A stretch of 64,000 bases of DNA from contig CATVXH010000008.1 of NCBI GenBank assembly GCA_958347955.1, positions 1 through 64,000 of the forward strand, read 5' to 3'. The notes beneath the pieces were generated by a model. That model was not told the DNA's origin. It ran no database searches and saw only the letters and a list, made by a program, of their open reading frames with translations. A program made the position numbers and the translations under genes. Shown in pieces: positions 34,393 to 43,059 of the stretch (positions within the stretch are counted from its first letter, which is position 1; every line of letters begins with the position of its first letter). The DNA comes from an uncultured Sutterella sp. GTDB lineage: Bacteria > Pseudomonadota > Gammaproteobacteria > Burkholderiales > Burkholderiaceae_F.

Positions 34393-35463
34393 TTGAAAAC
34401 ACAATTATTTTCCCCGTATCAAATTGGTCCGATGCGTCTCAGAAACCGTATCAGTGTGCCGCCTATGTGCCAATATCAAGCTGAGAACGGGAAAGCAACG
34501 GCTTGGCACAAAGTGCATTATGGGAAACTTGCAGGGTCCGGCGCCGGTCTTGTTTGCATTGAAGCGATGGCGGTCACCCCGGATGGTCGGATCTCCGGCT
34601 CCGATCTTGGTCTTTGGTCGGATGAGTTAGCGCTGGGACTGGCAGAAATCGTAGAGACGATGCGAGCCATAGACCATACGACAAAAATTGCTGTGCAGAT
34701 TAACCATGCGGGGAGAAAAGGTTCAGAGCGAGTGCCTTGGGTGGGCGGACATTTGACAAAAGAAGAGGGCGGTTGGGAGACTGTTGGCCCCTCGGCATTG
34801 AGTGCGGGAGAGCATCGTCCTGTTGCTCGAGAAATGTTGCCAGGTGGTATTGACGCAATTATTCAGGCTTTTGCGAATGCGGCAGAACGCGCACAAAAAG
34901 CTGGTGTTGATGCCATTGAAATTCATATGGCCCATGGTTATTTACTCCATCAGTTCCTCTCTCCGCTGTCGAATCGTCGAAAGGATTCTTACGGAGGCAG
35001 TTTTGAAAATCGCATCCGCCTGCCGTTGGCTGTATTTGACGCAATGCAAAAAGCCGCTCCTGATGTGCAGTTGGGAGTGAGGGTTTCGGCTACCGACTGG
35101 ATTGAAGGCGGCTGGAACCTTGAGGAAACAATTGATTTAGTCAAACAGCTTCAAAATCGAGGTTGTGCCTTTGTGGATGTTTCTACCGGCGGATTGCATG
35201 ACAGCCAGCAGATTGCCGTTTCCTATGGTTATCAATTACCTTTTGCTCGCGCCGTGCGCCAACAAACAGGAGTCCCTACGATTGCTTGCGGTTTGATTAA
35301 GGACGCCCGTCAGGCGGAAAGCGTATTAGTGGAAGGTACGGCAGATTTAGTCGACATCGGTCGGCAGATGCTGTTGAATCCGCACTGGGGATGGCAGGCT
35401 GCTTTGGAGTTAGGGGAGAAGGTGGGATTCCCTCCATCTTATATTCGAGGCATGCGTCTTTGA
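34393..35463 (+). CDS. Old Yellow Enzyme-family NADH:flavin oxidoreductase (YqjM/NamA type), TTG start
   Basis: A 356-residue FMN-dependent ene-reductase. It belongs to the YqjM/xenobiotic-reductase subgroup: PPMCQYQAENG (Cys and Tyr of the flavin site), QINHAGRKG, the catalytic HMAHGYLLHQFLSPLSNRR (paired His), RVSATDWIEGGW and a C-terminal VDIGRQMLLNPHWGWQAA. No ATG lies near the conserved N-terminus. TTG at 34393 is spaced 7 bp from GGAG (34382-34385), while TTG at 34387 is too close. It sits inside the riboflavin cluster, between ribE and ribH, where ribBA is often found in relatives. Substrate unknown. Confidence 0.87.
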   Translation: MKTQLFSPYQIGPMRLRNRISVPPMCQYQAENGKATAWHKVHYGKLAGSGAGLVCIEAMAVTPDGRISGSDLGLWSDELALGLAEIVETMRAIDHTTKIAVQINHAGRKGSERVPWVGGHLTKEEGGWETVGPSALSAGEHRPVAREMLPGGIDAIIQAFANAAERAQKAGVDAIEIHMAHGYLLHQFLSPLSNRRKDSYGGSFENRIRLPLAVFDAMQKAAPDVQLGVRVSATDWIEGGWNLEETIDLVKQLQNRGCAFVDVSTGGLHDSQQIAVSYGYQLPFARAVRQQTGVPTIACGLIKDARQAESVLVEGTADLVDIGRQMLLNPHWGWQAALELGEKVGFPPSYIRGMRL

Positions 35464-35585
35464 AAGAAAGCGCTAGCGAATTGATTTCTCGCTTATTTTT
35501 GTACTTTTAGGGAGTGTGGAGAAGCTTTAAAAACTGTACAATATGCGAGTTTAAATAAGAAACAGATTATCTTCGGAGAAACACA

Positions 35586-36068
35586 ATGTCCATGGACATT
35601 ATTGAGAACTCTTTAGACGGGCGCGGATTGCGCATTGGTATTGTCCAGTCCCGTTTTAATGAATACGCAGGTGAAGGTCTTTTGAAGGCTTGTCTGTCGG
35701 AGTTGGATCGTCTGGGAGTGGTGCAGGAAGACATTACGCTTATGCGAGTGCCCGGTGCCCTTGAAATTCCCTTTGGCCTTCAACAACTGGCAGCAACCGA
35801 AGAGTATGACGCTTTAATTGCCATCGGTGCAGTCATTCGTGGCGAGACGTATCACTTTGAAATTGTCTCTAATGAATCGGCCTCCGGCATTATGCAAGTC
35901 GGCTTAGATTTCGACATTCCTATCGCCAACGCTGTGCTAACTACTGAGAATGATGAGCAGGCTCAGGCTCGACTGCAACAGAAGGGAACCGATGCCGCCC
36001 AGGTTGCTGTTGAAATGGCCAATATTCGTAAAGAATTTGAATACGACATGGACGAAGGTGAACAATAA
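35586..36068 (+). CDS. ribH: 6,7-dimethyl-8-ribityllumazine synthase
   Basis: A 160-residue enzyme condensing the ribitylamino-pyrimidine with dihydroxybutanone phosphate, the step before riboflavin synthase. Family motifs: [62 protein letters not shown] and an [12 protein letters not shown] tail. The 122-bp gap before it has a weak hairpin and a TACAAT (35537-35542); no FMN riboswitch fold was recognised. nusB overlaps its stop by one base. Confidence 0.96.
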   Translation: MSMDIIENSLDGRGLRIGIVQSRFNEYAGEGLLKACLSELDRLGVVQEDITLMRVPGALEIPFGLQQLAATEEYDALIAIGAVIRGETYHFEIVSNESASGIMQVGLDFDIPIANAVLTTENDEQAQARLQQKGTDAAQVAVEMANIRKEFEYDMDEGEQ

Positions 36069-36568
36069 TGGCTGAGGCTAAAATGCACCGTCCGAGCCGA
36101 GGCGCTCGGTCATTGTCCCGTGAATTTGCACTTTTGGGCATTTACGAGTGGCTTGTGAGCGCAGCCGATGCTCTCACGATTGAACGGACGCTTTTGAGCG
36201 TGTTAAGTGATGACGGTGAACCCGTGGCCGGCGCGGCAATTGATGCAGCTGATTTTGAGCGCTGTGATAAAAAACATTTCTCAGAGCTTTTGGCAGGCGT
36301 TATTGATCACGCAGAAGAGCTGCAAACGATTTTTGCCAAGCATGTCGATCGCGAGATTTCACGTTTATCACTGGTAGAACGTTCTGTGCTTTTATTGGGA
36401 ACTTATGAATTAAAGTTCCATCTTGAGATACCTTATCGAGTGGTGATTAACGAAGCTGTGGAATTGGCCAAACTTTTTGGCGGTTCTGATGGTTTCCGTT
36501 ATGTCAACGGTGTTCTAGATAAAGTCGCCGCCGATGTGCGAGCGGCAGAGGTGGGTGCGAAAAAGTAA
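36068..36568 (+). CDS. nusB: Transcription antitermination factor NusB
   Basis: A 166-residue RNA-binding factor that joins NusE (S10) at boxA for rRNA antitermination. The all-helical family pattern is visible: RGARSLSREFALLGIYEWL at the N-terminus, ISRLSLVERSVLLLGTYELKFHLEIPYRVVINEAVELAKLFGGSDGFRYVNGVLDKVA at the C-terminus. The start overlaps the ribH stop (TAATG), the usual ribH-nusB coupling. Confidence 0.95.
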   Translation: MAEAKMHRPSRGARSLSREFALLGIYEWLVSAADALTIERTLLSVLSDDGEPVAGAAIDAADFERCDKKHFSELLAGVIDHAEELQTIFAKHVDREISRLSLVERSVLLLGTYELKFHLEIPYRVVINEAVELAKLFGGSDGFRYVNGVLDKVAADVRAAEVGAKK

Positions 36569-36572
36569 ATTT

Positions 36573-37565
36573 ATGGGCCCATGCCTTAGCGAAACAGAGC
36601 TCATCGCCCGCTTCTTCGATTTTAACATCCCCGGTCAGTGGCCAACCCAAGGGATCGGGGATGACTGTGCAATTATCCAGGTAGGATCCCATCGTTTAGC
36701 CGTTACAACCGATACGGTGGCTTCCGGAACTCATTTTTTGCCCGAAGCAGATCCTTACACAGTAGGCAAAAAGTCTCTTGCCGTAAATCTTTCAGATTTA
36801 GCTGCGGCAGGTGCCATTCCTCGATGTTTCTTTCTTGCGCTGTCGCTTCCCCGAACAGATCCGGACTGGTTAGACTCTTATAGTCGTGGATTGTCGGAAG
36901 TAGCTCGTACATTTCATTGTCCATTGATTGGCGGAGATACGACAAAAACCGCTCGAATTGGGATGGAGCAAGCGCCTTTTAGTATCACCATTACGGCAAT
37001 TGGAGAAGTTGAAAAGGGACTTACGCGTCAAGGCGCCCGGGTTGGTGATGATATCTGGGTGAGTGGTACACCGGGCGACGCTTACTTGGCATTGATGCTC
37101 AGGACAGGACAGTGGAGCGGTAATTGCAATGACTACTTAGCTCGAGCCATGGATGAACCAACTCCTCGGATTGAATTAGGGCAATTTTTAAGCCATCATG
37201 CGCACGCTTGTGCGGATGTCTCTGACGGTTTTCTTAAAGATCTCGGCAATATTTTGTCCCGTTCAGGTGTTGGAGCGATTGTTAACGTGGACTCACTGGC
37301 GAAAAGCTCTGAGCTGGCCGCCTTGTCTGTTGAACAAAGAAGGCAGGCCCAATTAGCAGGCGGTGATGACTATGAACTTGTCTGGACGGCTCCTGTAAGC
37401 GCTCGCGAAGCTATAGTCGAATATCAGAAAAAGTGCGGTAGTCGAGGTGATAATTTGCCTATTTCACGAGTCGGAACGATTGTTGAAAAGGGACTTCTTC
37501 TCCTGGACAAAAACGGTTCCGAAGTCAGCAATACCTTTCATGGTTTTGACCATTTCTCTGATTAA
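36573..37565 (+). CDS. thiL: Thiamine-monophosphate kinase
   Basis: A 330-residue kinase making thiamine diphosphate. The N-terminal IGDDCAIIQVGSHRLAVTTDTVASGTHF, KSLAVNLSDLAAAGAIPRCFFLALSLP, LIGGDTTK and CADVSDGFLKDLGNILSRSGVGAIVN segments are family hallmarks of the PurM-like fold. ATG 36573 is chosen because the conserved LSETELIARFF start follows; an upstream in-frame start would overlap nusB. pgpA starts 1 bp after the stop. Confidence 0.95.
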   Translation: MGPCLSETELIARFFDFNIPGQWPTQGIGDDCAIIQVGSHRLAVTTDTVASGTHFLPEADPYTVGKKSLAVNLSDLAAAGAIPRCFFLALSLPRTDPDWLDSYSRGLSEVARTFHCPLIGGDTTKTARIGMEQAPFSITITAIGEVEKGLTRQGARVGDDIWVSGTPGDAYLALMLRTGQWSGNCNDYLARAMDEPTPRIELGQFLSHHAHACADVSDGFLKDLGNILSRSGVGAIVNVDSLAKSSELAALSVEQRRQAQLAGGDDYELVWTAPVSAREAIVEYQKKCGSRGDNLPISRVGTIVEKGLLLLDKNGSEVSNTFHGFDHFSD

Positions 37566-37566
37566 T

Positions 37567-38085
37567 ATGTTGGAAAAATACAGCAGTGATAATCCGGTCA
37601 ATAAAGTTCGCATGACACTGGACTTTGCCTTCGGTCATCCTGCGCACTTGATTGCATCTTTTTTTGGCAGTGGTGTCATTAGACCAGCTCCCGGCACTTG
37701 GGGAACGCTCGCGGGTTGGTTGGTATTTATTTTGCTCAATCCGTGGATTCCTTATCCGGCCTGGTTCTTTATTGTGGTTTTGTGTTTTTTGGTGGGAGCA
37801 TGGGCTTGTCAGAAAACCAGTGATGACCTTGGGGTCCCAGATCACGGTTCCGTGGTCATTGATGAGGTTTTTGCAATTTGGTTGCTTTTGGCTCTCGTCC
37901 CACCTGTTCTTTCTTGGCAAATAGCGGCTTTTTTTGCATTTCGCTTTTTTGATATTGTGAAACTGCCTCCGGCAGATTATTTTGATCAGAAAATGAAAAA
38001 TGGCTTCGGCATCATGCTCGATGATGCGATTGCCGCTTTGTATGCTTGGTTAGTGTTATTCGCTGCACAATGGTTGCTTTACTGA
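37567..38085 (+). CDS. pgpA: Phosphatidylglycerophosphatase A
   Basis: A 172-residue inner-membrane phosphatase that makes phosphatidylglycerol. Typical elements are HLIASFFGSGVIRPAPGTWGTLAGWLVF, DDLGVPDHGSVVIDEVFAIWLLLALVP, FRFFDIVKLPPADYFDQ and GFGIMLDDAIAALYAWLVL. Four hydrophobic stretches are visible. ATG 37567 lies right after the thiL stop (TAATATG) and starts the conserved region. pncC begins 1 bp after its stop. Confidence 0.94.
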   Translation: MLEKYSSDNPVNKVRMTLDFAFGHPAHLIASFFGSGVIRPAPGTWGTLAGWLVFILLNPWIPYPAWFFIVVLCFLVGAWACQKTSDDLGVPDHGSVVIDEVFAIWLLLALVPPVLSWQIAAFFAFRFFDIVKLPPADYFDQKMKNGFGIMLDDAIAALYAWLVLFAAQWLLY

Positions 38086-38086
38086 A

Positions 38087-38572
38087 ATGGAACTCTTTGT
38101 TGAATTATCTGAGAAATTAGGGCGGCTCGCTTTGGCGCACAAGGCAGTAATTGCGACGGCAGAATCCTGTACTGCCGGGGGTATAGCCTGTGCCATTACA
38201 CAAACAGCGGGATCAAGCCAATGGTTTGATCGCGGTTTTGTCACTTACAGCAACCAATCCAAAGAGGATCTGCTGGGAGTTAGTCATAAAACGCTTTTGA
38301 CCCATGGAGCAGTTAGTGCCGAAACCGTTGCAGAGATGGTTCAGGGAGCCTTGACTCGATCAAGTTCTACGATTGCCGTGGCTGTCAGTGGTATTGCGGG
38401 GCCAGGTGGCGCAGTGCCAGGAAAGCCTGTTGGAACGGTTTATATTGCTTGGTGTAAAAACGGGGAATCGCCGAAGATTGAATGTTGCCACTTTAGAGGG
38501 GATCGCATGTCTGTTCGTGAATCAACCGTCAGATACGCTCTTGATGGGTTGTGTAACTTGTTGAATTCTTAG
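38087..38572 (+). CDS. pncC: Nicotinamide-nucleotide amidohydrolase PncC (CinA C-terminal domain type)
   Basis: A 161-residue enzyme that deamidates NMN to nicotinate mononucleotide for NAD recycling. It is a stand-alone CinA C-terminal domain: AVIATAESCTAGGIACAITQTAGSSQWFDRGFVTYSNQSKEDLLGV, AVAVSGIAGPGGAVPGKPVGTVYIAW and a terminal RGDRMSVRESTVRYALD. It closes the tightly packed run nusB-thiL-pgpA-pncC. Confidence 0.93.
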   Translation: MELFVELSEKLGRLALAHKAVIATAESCTAGGIACAITQTAGSSQWFDRGFVTYSNQSKEDLLGVSHKTLLTHGAVSAETVAEMVQGALTRSSSTIAVAVSGIAGPGGAVPGKPVGTVYIAWCKNGESPKIECCHFRGDRMSVRESTVRYALDGLCNLLNS

Positions 38573-38612
38573 AAAATAAATTGAAATAACTTTGAGCAGT
38601 TAGAGAAAGAAA

Positions 38613-39947
38613 ATGGATAATTGGTTTAATGTGCTTTGTCTTTTGGTATTGATTCTTTTAAACGGGGCTTTTGCCATGAGCGAGATCGCTTTGGTAACCA
38701 GTCGTAAAGCTCGCCTTCAGATGAAAATCGATGATGGGAACTCCAGCGCCAAAGTTGCCCTGAAGCTCAACGAGGAACCGACCCGGGCACTTTCTGCCAT
38801 TCAGGTGGGTATTACATCTATAGGAATTTTGTCCGGTATTGTGGGTGAGGCGGCACTGGCAACACCGGTGGCTCAATGGCTTAACGAAAGTTTCAGTGTT
38901 GATCTGAATACGGCGCGTGCGGTCGGATTACTGTTAGTTGTAGTCTTAGTGACCTATTTCTCAATTGTATTGGGAGAACTGGTTCCGAAGCGATTAGGGC
39001 AAATGAATCCCGAGGGAGTGGCCTGCCGAATTGCTCCGCCGATTAATTTTCTTGCGATTTTAATGGCTCCGTTTGTCAAGCTTTTATCTGTGTCCACAGA
39101 TTTGCTCTTAAAACTGACGGGTAAACAAAATGTGGAAGAGGCGGCAGTGACAGAAGAAGAGATACACCAAATGGTTGTTGAAGGTAGCGAGGCGGGTACG
39201 ATTGAAGTGCAGGAACGCGATATGGTGCGAAATATTTTCCGTTTAGATGATCGCACCATTGGAACTTTGATGACACCGCGCAATGAGGTGGAGTGGATCG
39301 ATACTCAAGATAGCGCCCAAGACAATGTGAAAAAGCTGTTAACCTCCAAGCATTCTCGACTTTTGGTTTGCGACGGTTCTCTAGACAATATCAAGGGACT
39401 ATGTTCTACTCGTTATTTATTACAGCAAATTGTTGATAACGGAAAAGTAGATTTTACGGCGCACATGATTCCGGCGGTTTATGTGCCAGAATCATTAACA
39501 GGTCTTGAACTGTTGGACAATTTTAAGAAAAACGACGTACCTCTTGTCATTGTTGTAGATGAGTACGGTTCAATGCAAGGGATTGTAAGTCCAAGGAATG
39601 TACTGGAGGCTATTGCCGGCGAATTTAAGAATGTGCCAGGTGAAGAGGATTGGGCAGTAAAACGCGAAGATGGTTCGCTCCTCGTTGACGGTATGATGCC
39701 GGTGCCTGAACTCAAAGATCAGCTTAACTTAAAAGCGTTGCCTAACGAGGCTGATGGACGCTATAACACGCTTGCCGGTATGATCATCTGGATGACAGGT
39801 CATTTGCCGAAAACCGGTGATGTGGTGACATGGGACAATTGGCGCTTTGAAGTGGTTGATATGGATGGTCGGCGAATTGATAAGGTATTGGTATCCTGTC
39901 TTGAAGAAAATATGGAACAACCGGATCAAGTTCAAAAACCTGAATAA
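38613..39947 (+). CDS. CNNM/CorC-family hemolysin-like membrane protein
   Basis: A 444-residue membrane protein with an N-terminal DUF21/CNNM domain (about residues 1-190, three or four helices with LNGAFAMSEIALVTSRKARLQ), two CBS domains (about 210-340, LDDRTIGTLMTPRNEVEW and NDVPLVIVVDEYGSMQGIVS) and a C-terminal CorC_HlyC transporter-associated domain (about 360-435). Relatives are linked to magnesium or cobalt homeostasis. AGAGAAAGAAA precedes the ATG. Ion specificity not shown by sequence. Confidence 0.88.
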   Translation: MDNWFNVLCLLVLILLNGAFAMSEIALVTSRKARLQMKIDDGNSSAKVALKLNEEPTRALSAIQVGITSIGILSGIVGEAALATPVAQWLNESFSVDLNTARAVGLLLVVVLVTYFSIVLGELVPKRLGQMNPEGVACRIAPPINFLAILMAPFVKLLSVSTDLLLKLTGKQNVEEAAVTEEEIHQMVVEGSEAGTIEVQERDMVRNIFRLDDRTIGTLMTPRNEVEWIDTQDSAQDNVKKLLTSKHSRLLVCDGSLDNIKGLCSTRYLLQQIVDNGKVDFTAHMIPAVYVPESLTGLELLDNFKKNDVPLVIVVDEYGSMQGIVSPRNVLEAIAGEFKNVPGEEDWAVKREDGSLLVDGMMPVPELKDQLNLKALPNEADGRYNTLAGMIIWMTGHLPKTGDVVTWDNWRFEVVDMDGRRIDKVLVSCLEENMEQPDQVQKPE

Positions 39948-40007
39948 GTTTGTGGGAACCTTTCTGTTTGTGTTAAACTCAGACGCACTTACTTGGAAAG
40001 TAATGAC

Positions 40008-40055
40008 ATGATTGTAGTTTTTCAGACCTCCCATTCTTGGCGTTGGCACTCCTGA
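40008..40055 (+). CDS. trpL: trp operon leader peptide
   Basis: A 15-codon ORF reading MIVVFQTSHSWRWHS then TGA. Two Trp codons (TGG at 40038-40040 and 40044-40046) flank one Arg codon, the control codons expected for Trp-dependent stalling. A GGAAAG ribosome-binding site lies at 39995-40000. It is followed by mutually exclusive hairpins and a terminator before trpB. The ORF is too short for routine gene finders. Its role as a sensor of charged tRNA-Trp is inferred from this arrangement, as in enterobacterial trpL. Confidence 0.85.
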   Translation: MIVVFQTSHSWRWHS

Positions 40056-40125
40056 TGCGGGTGCCTGAGGTTGTTTAACACAATTATCTTTAAACCCGCT
40101 TTAATCCGAGCGGGTTTATTGTTTT
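40026..40125 (+). promoter_or_regulatory. Ribosome-mediated trp attenuator with terminator
   Basis: Segment 1, overlapping the Trp codons, pairs with segment 2: GGCAC (40045-40049) with GTGCC (40061-40065), extended by ACCTC (40026-40030) with GAGGT (40067-40071). Segment 2 can instead pair with segment 3: GCGGGT (40057-40062) with ACCCGC (40094-40099). Segments 3 and 4 form the terminator AAACCCGCT/AGCGGGTTT (40092-40100 with 40109-40117) followed by ATTGTTTT. A ribosome stalled at TGG would cover segment 1, free 2:3 and let transcription enter trpB. This is classical trp attenuation read directly from the sequence. Confidence 0.85.
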
Positions 40126-40178
40126 AGTACCCTTCAAAAATCATAAGTCCGCCGGAATAAAGAATTTTGGAGTGACTT

Positions 40179-41438
40179 ATGTCTAAACTAAATGCCTTTT
40201 TTGGTCAATACGGTGGTCAGTATGTGCCTGAGGCCTTGATTCCTGCTCTTAATCAATTGGAAAGCGAATTTTGTCGGGCTCGTCAGGATCCGGTATTTCA
40301 GAATGAATTAAATACTCTCTTGAAAGACTATGCCGGACGACCCACTCCGTTAACTTTATGTCGAAATCTGACAAAAGGAACTCGGACGAAAATCTATCTC
40401 AAGCGAGAAGATTTACTTCACGGAGGCGCGCACAAAACTAATCAAGTTCTTGGTCAAGCTCTCTTGGCCAAGAGAATGGGAAAAACACGAATTATTGCGG
40501 AAACTGGCGCCGGACAGCACGGAGTCGCAACGGCTTTGGCTTGCGCTTTAATGGGCTTTGAATGCGTCATCTATATGGGGGCAACAGATGTCGAACGACA
40601 AAAACCCAATGTGTTTCGTATGGAGTTGATGGGAGCTAAAGTGGTGCCGGTGACTGAAGGCGCGGGTACATTAAAGCAGGCTTGCGAGGCGGCGCTCAAA
40701 GATTGGATCAAAAATATTGATACGACGCATTACCTTTTAGGTACCGCAGCCGGTCCGCATCCATTTCCTACAATAGTTCGGGAATTCCAGAAAGTAATTG
40801 GTGAAGAGGCCAAAGAGCAGTTTTTACAAGCAGAAAAAGTTTTACCGGATGCAGTTATCGCCTGCGTGGGGGGTGGCTCAAATGCCATCGGTCTTTTCAA
40901 TGACTTTATCGAAAATAAGAGTGTGAGACTGATTGGTGTCGAACCGGCTGGATATGGTATTGAAAGTGGAAAACACGGTTGCGTGCTTCAGACCGGGACC
41001 GAAGGGGTGTTTTTTGGGGCTAATTCACTCAATATGCAAAATGAAAAAGGCGAGATTGAAGAATCGTATTCCATCGCAGCAGGGCTAGACTTCCCTTCTG
41101 TTGGTCCTCAACATTGTTACCTGCAGTCCATTGGACGAGCTCAATATGTCGGAGTGAGCGATACAGAAGCATTGCAAGCCTTTATGCTTTTAAGTTTGGA
41201 AGAGGGCATTATTCCGGCCCTGGAAAGTTCTCATGCTTTGGCTTACGCACTTAAACTTGCACAAGCGGATAAGTCACGCGAACAAAAATTCATTGTGAAC
41301 TTATCCGGTCGCGGTGACAAAGACATCTTCCAAGTTTATGACAGACTGGCTCAAGAGGGCATACTGCATGAAGGTCATTTAAACAGAGAGTCGTTGAAAT
41401 TATTTCAGACAAAGCATCGCTTAAGCGGAATTTATTAA
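40179..41438 (+). CDS. trpB: Tryptophan synthase beta subunit (lone, enterobacterial-type)
   Basis: A 419-residue PLP enzyme joining indole and serine to tryptophan. The PLP lysine is in the [10 protein letters not shown] segment at about residue 88; the phosphate loop is [10 protein letters not shown]. From memory it resembles E. coli TrpB strongly ([39 protein letters not shown]), more than typical Burkholderia TrpB with GAHKINN. It has a ~25-residue C-terminal extension ([14 protein letters not shown]...). No trpA or other trp gene adjoins it, although a full trp attenuator precedes it. This may mean indole salvage or a dispersed pathway with an acquired trpB. Confidence 0.93.
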   Translation: MSKLNAFFGQYGGQYVPEALIPALNQLESEFCRARQDPVFQNELNTLLKDYAGRPTPLTLCRNLTKGTRTKIYLKREDLLHGGAHKTNQVLGQALLAKRMGKTRIIAETGAGQHGVATALACALMGFECVIYMGATDVERQKPNVFRMELMGAKVVPVTEGAGTLKQACEAALKDWIKNIDTTHYLLGTAAGPHPFPTIVREFQKVIGEEAKEQFLQAEKVLPDAVIACVGGGSNAIGLFNDFIENKSVRLIGVEPAGYGIESGKHGCVLQTGTEGVFFGANSLNMQNEKGEIEESYSIAAGLDFPSVGPQHCYLQSIGRAQYVGVSDTEALQAFMLLSLEEGIIPALESSHALAYALKLAQADKSREQKFIVNLSGRGDKDIFQVYDRLAQEGILHEGHLNRESLKLFQTKHRLSGIY

Positions 41439-41450
41439 CGACCATTGCTT

Positions 41451-41479
41451 CACCAAACGGAGAAGCTCTACGTTTGGTG
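41451..41479. terminator. Hairpin between convergent trpB and cupin genes
   Basis: CACCAAACG (41451-41459) pairs perfectly with CGTTTGGTG (41471-41479). It sits 12 bp after the trpB stop and 4 bp past the cupin stop. No strong T tract follows on either side; probable bidirectional 3'-end structure. Confidence 0.55.
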
Positions 41480-41483
41480 GATC

Positions 41484-41885
41484 TTAACGAAGCTTTTGAT
41501 ATTCTTCGTTACTAACAGGTTCGCACCATTCGTTACTGCCGCCTTCAGACGGGACTTCAATGGCAATGTGAGCAAACCAGCTGTCATGAGCTGCCCCGTG
41601 CCAATGCTTTACTTCCGGTGGAATATTGACTACGTCGCCGGGATGAAGTTCACGCGCGGGTTTCCCCCATTCCTGATAATAACCGCGGCCGGCAGTAACT
41701 AAAAGAATTTGGCCGCCCTTATGGTGAATATGCCAGTTATTCCGACACCCGGGCTCGAATGTGACATTGGCAGTCACAACGCCACTTGTTGTCAGCATGT
41801 TGAGATAACTTTGCCCTACGAAGTACTTTGCATAAGCTTCATTCTTGTCTCCGCGAGCGAAAGGACCAAATTTTTCTTCAGACAT
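41484..41885 (-). CDS. Small cupin-domain protein
   Basis: A 133-residue single-cupin protein. Metal-binding motif one reads NNWHIHHKGGQILLVTAGRGYYQEWG, motif two HPGDVVNIPPEVKHWHGA, so the His/Glu-type ligands are mostly present. The N-terminal GVVTANVTFEPGCRNNWHIH resembles cupins often found near carboxymuconolactone-decarboxylase-like proteins. TAGGAGT precedes the ATG. It is monocistronic. The reaction, if any, is unknown. Confidence 0.8.
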   Translation of the reverse strand: MSEEKFGPFARGDKNEAYAKYFVGQSYLNMLTTSGVVTANVTFEPGCRNNWHIHHKGGQILLVTAGRGYYQEWGKPARELHPGDVVNIPPEVKHWHGAAHDSWFAHIAIEVPSEGGSNEWCEPVSNEEYQKLR

Positions 41886-41993
41886 TTTTTACTCCTAAAA
41901 ATATATTTCACGAAGTAAAGCATAGTCATTTAGGTGATAAAAATTTAATCCAACAAGAGCAGAATTTTGCTTAATTTGAGCAAACTGCTTTAT

Positions 41994-42022
41994 ATAAAAA
42001 AGCCCGGAATACCGGGCTCGAA
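41994..42022 (-). terminator. Intrinsic terminator of pyrF
   Basis: On the minus strand AGCCCGG-TATT-CCGGGCT (42001-42007 with 42012-42018) is followed by TTTTTATAT, about 20 bp past the pyrF stop. Confidence 0.85.
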
Positions 42023-42036
42023 TAAAAAAAGAGATC

Positions 42037-42855
42037 TTAAATGCAGCGAGCTTGGTTGATCTTATCACGAGTGTCTTTTGCGACTCGGGCTGCGGCTTCT
42101 TTAAAGTCATCGCCGCGCGAGGCGTAGAGGATGGCTCGGCTGGAATTGATCATCATGCCGGTCTTATCAGATGTAGTGCCGGCACTTACGCAAGCGTTGA
42201 TATCGCCGCCTTGGGCACCCACACCGGGAACCAATAAAGGCAGTTCGCCGACGATTGAACGGACGGCCGCGATTTCATTGGGGTAAGTCGCACCGACTAC
42301 GAGGCCTAGTTGGCCGTTTAAGTTCCAGGGGCCGGCTGCCAACTCAGCGACGTGTTGATAAATCGGCTTTCCGTTGACTTCGAGCATTTGGATGTCGTTG
42401 CCACCCGGGTTTGAGGTACGGCACAGTAAAATCGCGCCTTTGTCTTCATATTCCAAGTAGGGTTGAACAGAGTCAAAGCCCATGTAGGGTGAAAGAGTTA
42501 CAGCGTCGGCGCCAAAGCGGACAAAAGCTTCTTTCGCATAATGCCTTGCCGTTGATCCGATATCGCCACGCTTGGAGTCTAAAACAACCGGAATGCTTGG
42601 ATAATGCAAGTGGATATAGTCAATGATGGCTTTAAGTTCAGCTTCCGCGCCGCTGGAGGCAAAATAGGCAATTTGAGGCTTAAATGCGCAGGCGTATTCA
42701 GCTGTCGCGTCAACAATTGCTGTGCAAAATTCGTAGTAACTGTCCTTAATTCCCTTAAAGCAATCAGGGAATCGGTCTTTATCGGGGTCTAAGCCCACAC
42801 AGAGAAGTGACTGGCTTTGAGCCCATCGAGTTTTGAGCTTTTCGATAAAAGTCAT
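42037..42855 (-). CDS. pyrF: Orotidine 5'-phosphate decarboxylase
   Basis: A 272-residue enzyme for the last step of UMP synthesis, of the longer (type 2) bacterial group. The catalytic Lys-Asp network is in [22 protein letters not shown]; other marks are [42 protein letters not shown] and a phosphate-binding [14 protein letters not shown] 42855 with GGAGAG upstream gives the normal start. It is monocistronic and ends in a terminator. Confidence 0.95.
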   Translation of the reverse strand: MTFIEKLKTRWAQSQSLLCVGLDPDKDRFPDCFKGIKDSYYEFCTAIVDATAEYACAFKPQIAYFASSGAEAELKAIIDYIHLHYPSIPVVLDSKRGDIGSTARHYAKEAFVRFGADAVTLSPYMGFDSVQPYLEYEDKGAILLCRTSNPGGNDIQMLEVNGKPIYQHVAELAAGPWNLNGQLGLVVGATYPNEIAAVRSIVGELPLLVPGVGAQGGDINACVSAGTTSDKTGMMINSSRAILYASRGDDFKEAAARVAKDTRDKINQARCI

Positions 42856-43059
42856 TGATCTCTCCAAATAAATCACGTTCGAAATTGTACTTGCAGCAAG
42901 ATGAACTTGCCTACTTTGAGCGTTTTTTTGCCTATAGGGTGAAGTATTGTGTTTGAAATGAAAAACGATTTGACGCTAAAGAAAACGAATTTTTATACTC
43001 ATGACTTGGAAAAATGTGGATTAAAAACTTATAAAAATAAATTGTGTTAGGGGCATTTT

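Noticed and set aside
35464..35585. FMN riboswitch before ribH
   Set aside because: The conserved FMN-aptamer segments are not seen in this 122-bp gap, which is also shorter than the usual aptamer plus expression platform.
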